Assembly: GCA_037783545.1 (NCBI GenBank)
Contig: JBBELK010000056.1
Span: forward strand, 62,001 to 126,000
Origin: Henricia sp. BOLD:AAB3569
Taxonomy: Eukaryota; Echinodermata; Asteroidea; Spinulosida; Echinasteridae
DNA length: 64,000 bases
Direction of reading: 5' to 3'
Below the pieces are notes generated by a model. It worked only from the letters and a program-made list of their open reading frames with translations, did no database searches and had not been told where the DNA came from. Below, piece after piece: positions 55,946 through 64,000 of the stretch. Both the position numbers and the translations under genes were made by a program. Within the stretch, counting starts at the first letter, position 1. Each line of letters starts with the position of its first letter.

Positions 55946-57905
55946 ATTTAAAAAATGCGCGCCCCGCATGTAGAGCGGCAGCCATGTTTTGCCGTGGCAA
56001 GAGCTGGCGTTCATGCACGATTTACAGTCACTTTACGGCATACAGCTGCGTGCAGTTTAGTCCAGATTCTGGACTATATTATTGCGATATTGGATAGCAG
56101 CGCGGCCGACTACAGAGGGCGCAATATCGACATGATTTGGATAGCGCATAATATAGTCCAGAACTTAACCTCCAGTTCCCTGAGAAATTTCAGGGAACTA
56201 TAGCTCCGCCCACCTAGTCTGATTGGACGCAGCGCTTATCAATCATGTGTGTGAGGCGCGCCGAATAATCGACGGTCGGGAATCGATTCTCGAAAATTGT
56301 CCGCGCAATGTACGCCGCATAGTCATTATAATATTATAATGTGTACATATCGGCCTCCTATGCCGGCTACGCGCTGTGCATTATGAAACGAACAAACATA
56401 CAGTATATAATACACCTGCATGCGTGGCTATAGCCACGCATGCAGGTGTATACGTTTGTATAGTTGGAAAGAGTTGAGAAGTTGATCAGATTTTGTCTTC
56501 AAAATTACTCATCAAGCATATCTGTACGTGCAGATTTGATGAAAAAAAATATATATAAAGGAGTGAGAAAAAAAAGAAGATTTTGTGCGGAAACACTTCT
56601 TCATCCTGCCGTGTTCAAATTTTCTCACTTATAATTTCAGGTTTTTCCCATCAAATCAGTCCCCTTCATTTTAAAGAAACAAATCTTATCTACTAAATTC
56701 TGACCTCTTGACCTTAAAAATAGCTATTTTTACATGGTAAAATAAAGCCAGTTATTAGTTCTAACAAAAGCAGGTGTACTAAATTTGTTGACTAATATAT
56801 GGCCACTTTAGTACAAAATCTATACACAATAGGCAAAAAAAGGCCCATATATACTGCAGTTTCTATTGCAGTTACCCATAAGTTTACTTCACAACTACAC
56901 AAGAAAAACCCGACTAAGAGTGTAGATAACAATATAACAAACCTTTAAACGTCACATAATTTTTCCCGTGTAATTGTACATTTGTGGAAAAAATTGCCAA
57001 CTAAAGTATTTCAACACAAGTATTCAACACAAAAACCATACATGTATTTTTTAAGGTTTTCTGAAGTATTACTGCTTGCATCATTTGCTGAAATTTCTAC
57101 CAGGCATCTTATCAACATTATTCTTTTAAAGCTTGACAGGGTGCTCCACACTACAAACTTTAACAAATCAAATTGCACCCTGTTTTAAAAGCCATTAGCT
57201 TTTGGTTTATATACAGACATTGGTGCTGTTCATTTCAATTTTAAATGAATAAAAGACAACATTTTCAACTTTGACAATTTGTTTACAAAAACTAAGAGAA
57301 AGTATAGAAAAACATGAATTCAAACTGGAGTGGTGGCAAACTGCTGCGTTTTTTATTTCCATATTTTTTTACAAGCAACATGTAAAACAAACTCAAATGA
57401 TGCAGCCATGGGTTACAAAAGTTTTATCAATGTTGGAGAAAATGGTGCAATATTTTGTGCAGAGTTTAGAGTGATCCTGTGTTTGCCTGATGTGATGTCA
57501 TAACTTTGCTCATGAACATACAAATTCAAAAGCTTGATTTTGTTATACCATTTCAAGGACCCCTCAAATATTTTTTTCCACTGTTCCAATATTATGGACC
57601 CATAAAGAGGCAGATTGGGGGGGGGGGGGGAGCGTGAGCTCTTACACCATTGCAACAATAGAAAATGTATATGTATTGCATTATATGTGTCTTCCTTTCT
57701 AGCATTCTGACATACATGAAATGATAGGATGAATGATCACTGCCCTGATTTGAAAAATCACTGACTAGTATATATAGTGTTATGTTTTTGAAGATGGTTC
57801 ATTGTCTGTGCACTTTATCTCACCCTGAAAATATGTTACATTTGAACAGAGAAGGCGGCATACCTTTCTGATTTGCTCTGCAGCTTTTTTGAGAAATTCC
57901 TGTGC

Positions 57906-58146
57906 AAAAAAGGGGCAATTTTTACAACTTCCTGATCTGTGCAAAGCTGCATTAATTCTACACTGATATATTTTGTTGTCTACAAAGTAATTTTGCTCCA
58001 AATTTATTTACGGCAGATGCAGAAATTGTTCATATTTCATTCACAGACAATGCAGTAATCCTCTGCAGCAGCACGTATATGAACATTCTGTGCATGGCTG
58101 CAGGTTACATTGAAAAATGAGTGTGAAAGGCAAATTGAACACTATA
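57906..58146. repeat. 240-bp segment duplicated at 59564-59805
   Basis: AAAAAAGGGGCAATTTTTAC … TTACATTGAAAAATGAGTG … GGCAAATTGAACACTATA is essentially identical in both places and in the same orientation. The second copy abuts the outer end of the right arm at 59562. Confidence 0.9.
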
Positions 58147-58930
58147 TTGTAATAAACTCATGTGTGTAGCTCATTATTGCAGTTGTGTAGCTCAGAATGC
58201 ATGTTTTTGAATCTGGATGTACTCCTTACTGAATTCAGGAATTCAGTTTTGTTAAAAATTGCAACTAAAAGATTAGTAATTTATTGTTTTGCAGATTAAC
58301 ATTCCATTCTTTTGAAAGTACACTATGTTAATGAAAACCCTCATTGCAATTCAAGAATACTCATAATTGATTAGTTTTGTGTTTCACATGTTGAGACACT
58401 GAAAAATATGAGACTTCTAAATTGGAAGGAATGGAGTGCTCACTTGCAGTTTTGCTTCACACCCCATGCCATTTTTAAATGAATGTTCAGGTCATATAGG
58501 CCTACCTAGGCAATTATACTGGCTGAGGATTGTTGTATCAAGGCCTAATTTGAAATGTTTGAACTTAAATAAATGTTTGGGAACTTATTTTGTTGAGTTT
58601 GTATTGAGGTGGCATATAGTCATGAAGTCCCCCGGCCTGGCCTTTTTTTCTACAGGAGGGAAACATTTCCTGTAAATTGTGTGCCTGCTTATTTGCACAT
58701 TGCAAAAAAATTTATGTTATCTGAAAGGTCCCTTCAAAAATACTGGAATTGAAGGATGGAATTGAAGGATTTAACACAAATAAACTCAAGTGTGTAACTC
58801 AGTCTTAATTCAGAATGCATTTTTAAAATCTTGATGTACTGTCATACTGAATTCAGTTTTATTAAAAATTACAACTGAAAGATGAATAATTTCTATTTTT
58901 TTGTAGATTAACATTCCCATCTGTTAAAAG

Positions 58931-59270
58931 TAGGGATGGGCATTTACGGTTATTTCAGAAACCGGTTCGCAATTCTTTCCAGTGTCGGTTAACCGGTTAA
59001 CCGTTCAGCCGACACCAAAGTTGTTGGTGTTGTTTTACTTTATAGGTGCATTTGCAATGCACACAATACCCCTAGGCCCCCAAAATAATCATTGAATCTT
59101 TATCGGGTGAATATTTTACTACAACTCCATATACATTTATTTCAATTTCATGAAGTAAATACAAAAAACCTTTGAAAACTATTGTAAATTCTTTAAAATT
59201 GGGTTTCGTTTAAACGTTCGGCAAAATGGTTTTTCATTTTTTTCCCCGGTTAAATGTCCAATCCCTGGTT
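58931..59270. mobile_element. hAT-like MITE (right arm copy)
   Basis: TAGGGATGGGCATTTACGGT to CCAATCCCTG, flanked by GTTAAAAG and GTTGAAAG. It is the mirror of 51012-51354. Confidence 0.75.
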
Positions 59271-59918
59271 GAAAGAGTGCATTATGTTAATGAAAACCCT
59301 GAAATCAAGCATCCTCATGATAATTTGATTAGTTTTGTGCTTCACAAGTTAATCAGACAGATACATTGAAGGAATGGATTTAATGGACTGCTCACTTAAT
59401 TGCAGTTTTGTTTCACACCCCATGTCGTTGTTAAATGAATGTTCAGGTCATAATCCCATTACTAGGTGACTCTTTTGTTAAATATCAATTTAAATAAGAC
59501 TACCGAGAACTTATTTTGCTGAGTTGTGTGCCTGCTTAATTATTTTGTGCATTGCAAAACAAAAAAGGGGCAATTTTTACAACTTCCTGATCTGTGCAAA
59601 GCTGCATTAATTCTACACTGATATATTTTGTTGTCTACAAAGTAATTTTGCTCCAAATTTATTTACGGCAGATGCAGAAATTGTTCATATTTCATTCACA
59701 GACAATGCAGTAATCCTCTGCAGCAGCACGTATATGAACATTCTGTGCATGGCTGCAGGTTACATTGAAAAATGAGTGTGAAAGGCAAATTGAACACTAT
59801 ATAGTAACTAGAGGTATGACGTTTGTTGTTACAAACGCCAGGTGATCGGGATAAATGAACATTTTGTGATGAATTTCAGACGTTGTTATCACCTGTGGAA
59901 TGGCAAAAATGGAAGTTC

Positions 59919-60039
59919 AGCAGCCGATTTCACGAAACTTTACGCAATTGCGCAAGTCCACTTACGCCATTACTTGCGCAATAACTTATGGCGTAAGTGG
60001 ACTTGCGCAATTGCGTAAAGTTTCGTGAAATCGGCTGCT
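59919..60039. mobile_element. 121-bp foldback MITE, essentially perfect 52-bp arms
   Basis: AGCAGCCGATTTCACGAAAC continuing TTTACGCAATTGCGCAAGTCC is exactly mirrored around a TACTTGCGCAATAACTT loop. The GATTTCACGAAAC start is shared by many animal foldback elements. Confidence 0.85.
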
Positions 60040-60167
60040 GTATACACTAATCCGGTAACTAATATCTCCTCCCTGCATATCCGCCATAGCCAGTGCATGG
60101 GCTGTGCGTTTTGTGTTGCTGTTAGAACGAAAAGCGCTCATCCATTACATGCACGAACGAGCCTCCT

Positions 60168-60226
60168 TCGCGTATACGCGACGCGCCCGCCTTTGCGTAC
60201 ACGCGACGCGCCCGCCTTTGCGCGCA
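60168..60226. repeat. 27-bp duplication, CpG-rich
   Basis: ACGCGACGCGCCCGCCTTTG occurs twice in succession. Confidence 0.8.
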
Positions 60227-62270
60227 CACAACCCTAGAAAGACGCGCAACTTGTTCGACAAATTCTTATGATAGGTCTGAGAGAACTGAAGAAATTGTAG
60301 ACAGACGTGATCTCTGTGTGATCTGAACTTCCGGTAGAAATTTGGAAGCTATTCAAAAATAGTGTTTGTGTTTATTTGAAAGCACGGGTTCGGTTGATTG
60401 ACAGGTCGGAACTATGCATTGACCCCAGAAGGAAGGATCAGATGGAAATGATGTCACACTTGTATGCACACCTTCACATTGGGGTTGATATTCCTACCAA
60501 GTTTCAAGTTGATAGCTTGCACCGTTTTGAGATATGAATTGTTGAAATAATAACCTTTGAAATCTTGTAATGTGACACCTGTGACGACATCATGACGTCA
60601 CAATTTTGTGCACAAATTGTTGAACAATATGTTGAACATCAAGTTCTTAAATGTGGCGAAGGAATCATACCAATATCTGTTGTAGTTTTCAAGATACAGC
60701 ATTTTAAAACAATTCAGCTCCAAATTTTCGTAATTTGACACCACATTACGTAACCACCGTCCATGTGATGACGTCACCAAAGGTATAGTCAAAAGGTCCA
60801 CATGTGTGGAAACATTTCGTTCCGTAGAAATATGGTCAAATTCACTACCACTTTGAATCTATTTGCATTCAAAATGCTAAAAATGTGCACATTTTAGAAC
60901 AACTTCCGGTTTGGACCGGAAGTAGGCGTCACACAGGGGTCATGACATCGTATGATTTGTTCAGTTCATTTAGACTTATCATGTTGTGAAAGAATTGTTC
61001 AAGTATCTATTACGGTTCTTGGGATATGAATTTTGAAAATAATAACCTTTGAATTTTTGTAATTTGACACCTGATGACGTCATGATTACGTCACACTTGA
61101 TGCCATCATGATACTATACATGCTGGTGAAAGTCTGTCATAGGGCCTATGTCTGTATCTAATTTATTAACGATTCAGCTTGGTTTGATCATGGTTTGATG
61201 GGCATTGTTACTGGTAAGTGTAAAAACTGAGATTTCCGCTTTCGTTGAACTTTGACCTTCAATTGACCCCAGAAGGAAGGGTCAGATGAAAATGCCCACA
61301 CAAAGAAAGTTGTAGCACAGAATGTCATCTATAAACCTGCCAAATACGAAGATCCTGGGTCACGTGGTTTTCGAGATGGAACCATTTTAAAATATGCATA
61401 TTTTGTTTTTTTGGCAGGTGTAATTTGATACTTGATGACGTCACGATGACGTCACGCTTGATACCATCATAATATTATACACGCTGGTGAAAGTCTGCCA
61501 TAGGACCTATGCCTGTACTTAGTTTCTTAAAGATTCAGCTTGGTTTGATGGGCATTGTTGCTCAATAAGTGCAAAAATTGAGATTTTCGTTTTCGTTGAA
61601 CTTTGACCTCAAATTGACCACAGAAGGAAGGGTCAGATGAAAATGCCCACACGAAGAAAATTGTTGGCCATGATCTGATGTATAAGCCTACCAAATACAA
61701 AGATCATGGGTCACGTGGTTTTCCAGACGGAAGCATTTTAAAACATGCATATTTTGGTAATTTTTGGTTTGTAATTTGATACCTGATGACGTCACAATGA
61801 CGTCACACTTGTATGCACATCTTCACATTGGGGTTGATGTTCCTACCAAGTTTTAAGTTGATAGCTTGAACCGTTTTGAAGAAAAGCTCTGGAAACGTTT
61901 GAGTGGAAAAAGAAAAAAAAAAAAACTAGAGCTTCGCGTTTGTGTCTTTTACAAACGCAAGGTGATCGGGTGACAAACATTGAAATGATGATGACGACAC
62001 AGTTTTGAGATTGTTTGAAAACTTGAGTTGTTTGATGTTAAAAAAGTATTGGAATTCTCAAGACATGACTGACTATTCAACGCTAAAATTGTGCATCTGA
62101 TGACGTCATCATTGTCAAGCTCATCATAACGTTACTATTGTGTGCACATATTGTTCAAGTATCTACTGAAGAACAATTTTTGACATGTAGGCCTAGGCCT
62201 ATATGTGGTGAAAGAATATTTTCAATATCTATTACAGTTCTAAATATTTTGTCATTTGAGATCATATTAC

Positions 62271-62861
62271 TGTAGTATATCGCCGTGTGGGGAGTTGGGG
62301 TTCAATTGCATCTATAATAAACTGACGCTCCAGTCAACTTGAGTTGCGGTCCACCATGTCCATTTTATTTCCAACACAGCAACGATTTCCAGCATGTCAC
62401 ATTCACAGTTTTCGGTGAGAAGACATATTTACGCTGGTCCGCCGACTAAGGCTAGCCGTACATAATTACACCCAAGATACAACAGCTAAGTCACAAAAAG
62501 TAAATGTCCTTGTGCTATCAAGTGTTCATTCAACTTTCCTGGCGATGATGCCACGGAAACTAGCAGTTTTACATCTTCAAAAGTCAAATTTTCTCGGTTG
62601 TAAATCAATCCCTGCTTATTATGTCTCGTCTGTCTGACTTATTCACTACTCGCGCACGTAAGTGTATATCATTGGCCGTGTGGCCCAGACATCCTCCCTA
62701 AAAAGATACATTATGACCTCTGACCCGAGACAGGCTGCCTAGATACAAGCTCTATTATTAGAAGTCGAGCACTATATATGGGCGCAAATCTTCAGATTAG
62801 TGGAGGCTTGGCATAGCGCCCTCAAACGACTGAGTTAGCTTAATTATCAAAGGACCCAACA
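62271..62861 (-). mobile_element. Possible solo LTR interrupting the repeat array
   Basis: A 591-bp block unrelated to its flanks, bounded by TGTAGTATATC…GACCCAACA (TG…CA). On the minus strand a CCATATATAG TATA-like box (about 62782) is followed about 410 bp later by AATAAA (62371-62366), an LTR-like order. Matching 5-bp flanks are not seen (ATTAC against AATAA). Confidence 0.3.
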
Positions 62862-64000
62862 AATAATTTCTCCACATTACGTAACCACCGTGCACGTGAT
62901 GGCGTCATCAGTGGTATATATGTAGTCATAAAGTCCACATGTGAGGGAACATTTCGTTCCGTAGAACTATGGTCAAATTCCCTACCACTTTGGCTCTATT
63001 TGCATTCAAAATGCTAAAAAAAGTGTACATTTTCGAACCTCTTCCGGTTTGGACCGGAGGTTTGGGTCACACAGGGGTCATGCCATTGTATGATTTGTTC
63101 AGTTCATTGCGACCTATCATGCTGTGAAAGAATTGTTCAAGTATCTATTACGATTCTTGAGATATGAATTTTTGAAATAATAACCATTTAATTTTTGTAA
63201 TTTGACACCTGTGACGATATCATGACGTCACAATGTTGTGCACAAATTGTTCAACAATTTGATAAACATCAAGTTCTTAAATGTGGCGAAAGAATCATGC
63301 AAATATCTGCTGTAGTTCTCAATATACAGCATTTTTAAACAATTCAGCTCCAAATTTGCGTATTTTTACACCACATTACGTAACTACCGTCCATGTGATG
63401 ACGTCACTAATGATATAGTCAAAAAGTCCACATGTGTGGAAACATTTCGTTCCGTAGAAATATAGTCAAATTCACTACCACTTTGAATCTATTTGCATTC
63501 AAAACGCTTAAAAAAATGCACATTTTCGAACAACTTCCGGTGTGGACCGGAAGTAGGCATCACACAGGGGTCATGACATTGTATGATTTGTTCAGTTCAT
63601 TTAGACTTATCATGTTGTGAAAGAATTGTTCAAGTATCTATTACGGTTCTTGAGATATGAATTTTGGAAATAATAACCTTTAATTTTTTGTAATTTGACA
63701 CCTGATGACGTCATGATTACGTCACACTTGATGCCATCATGATACTATACATTCTGGTGAAAGTCTGCCGTAGGGCCTATGTCTGTATCTAATTTACTAA
63801 CGATTCAGCTTGGTTTGATGGGCATTGTTGCTGGTAAGTGTAAAAACTGAGATTCTCAGTTTCGTTGAACTTTGACCTCCAATTGACCCCAGAAGGAAGG
63901 GTCAGATGAAAATTCCCCCACAAAGAAAATTGTAGCACAGAATGTCATCTATAAACCTGCCAAATACGAAGATCCTGGGTCACGTGGTTTTCAAGACGGA
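62862..64000. repeat. Tandem continuation of the CRE-rich repeat
   Basis: 62870-63370 and 63370-64000 repeat the 60560-61400 sequence: CACATTACGTAAC(C/T)ACCG, CATTTCGTTCCGTAGAA, CTTCCGGTTTGGACCGGA, CACACAGGGGTCATG, TTGTTCAAGTATCTATTACG. The array runs off the right edge of the window. Confidence 0.85.

Larger units (their letters stand above)
56059..59562 (-). repeat. Large inverted repeat, right arm (about 3.5 kb)
   Basis: Reverse complement of 50687-53628, beginning with a 115-bp repeat copy (56059-56173) and ending TTTTGTGCATTGCAAAAC. It is longer because of an about 680-bp segment (57063-57741) absent from the left arm. Scattered substitutions and indels separate the arms. Confidence 0.85.
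59811..62270. repeat. ACTAGAG-headed non-coding repeat units with CRE-like sites
   Basis: One unit starts ACTAGAGGTATGACGTTTG…ACAAACGCCAGGTGATCGGG (59813) and ends in an A-rich tail (about 61905-61925). A second starts ACTAGAGCTTCGCGTTTG…AAGGTGATCGGG (61926). Within the first, shorter segments recur (GAAGGAAGGGTCAGATGAAAA, ATTGACCCCAGAAGG, GCCATCATGATACTATACA). TGACGTCA occurs many times. No coding frame is found. Confidence 0.65.

Noticed and set aside
50687..59562. Assembly artefact as the sole explanation of the inverted repeat
   Set aside because: The arms differ by many substitutions, an about 680-bp insertion and a half-palindrome, more than expected from one sequence assembled twice; haplotype mis-joining is still possible and is listed as a check.

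Overview
This window is non-coding-rich eukaryotic DNA from an animal, most likely a marine invertebrate (an amphioxus-, hemichordate- or mollusc-like genome; the species cannot be fixed from sequence alone). Reasons: intron-split cytochrome P450 exons with GT-AG borders, an AATAAA signal, LINE reverse-transcriptase remains, tyrosine-recombinase (DIRS/PAT-like) retrotransposons, many MITEs with mariner-, hAT-, Harbinger- and TTAA-type target sites, and long tandem repeats. There is no sign of bacterial operons, CRISPR, rRNA or an intact tRNA gene. Host coding sequence is sparse: two terminal exons of a CYP2-clan P450 (25060-26385, +), perhaps two exons of an unknown minus-strand gene (29529-29618 and 27333-27465), and a decayed multi-copy-looking ORF of unknown function (3551-12736, +). 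Nearly everything else is mobile DNA.

Layout. 1-1920: 5' part of a LINE (endonuclease and start of RT), minus strand. 1980-2990: palindrome and tandem repeats. 3551-12736: a decayed plus-strand ORF split by a 7.3-kb nested transposon block. The block is a 2.57-kb element (copy 1, 3615-10947) with a 9-bp target duplication. Inside it sit (a) a 391-bp TIR element carrying a tRNA-like unit (5782-6172, 12-bp flanking repeat) and (b) a 4360-bp tyrosine-recombinase retrotransposon with split direct repeats A1...B1-A2...B2 (6201-10560, no target duplication). An uninterrupted second copy of the 2.57-kb element at 32411-34977 (10-bp target duplication) shows both empty sites, so the insertion history can be read base by base. 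14627-16286 and 17682-19018: two further TIR elements, the second with another tRNA-bearing TIR element nested in it (18370-18772). 19025-22075: two LINE remains. 23548-24332: Harbinger-type MITE. 25060-26640: P450 3' end. 28335-29472: L2-like LINE with a tRNA-derived SINE inside it.

31124-42225: tyrosine-recombinase fragment, a tandem duplication hit by copy 2 of the 2.57-kb element, a TTAA palindrome, a mariner-type element with about 320-bp TIRs (35711-38344) hosting a second TTAA element, and a Harbinger-like element (40401-42225) that keeps only a Myb/SANT-like ORF. 43977-49830: a decayed DIRS-like retrotransposon (gag, RT, RNase H and possibly the start of the recombinase) with an 81-bp tandem array. 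50687-59562: a giant imperfect inverted repeat, arms about 2.9 and 3.5 kb around a 2.4-kb spacer. 59811-64000: a repeat array dense in TGACGTCA motifs.

The main new-looking items are the exactly bounded split-direct-repeat retrotransposon, the unclassified 2.57-kb family with hairpin ends, and the TIR elements that carry tRNA-like Pol III modules.
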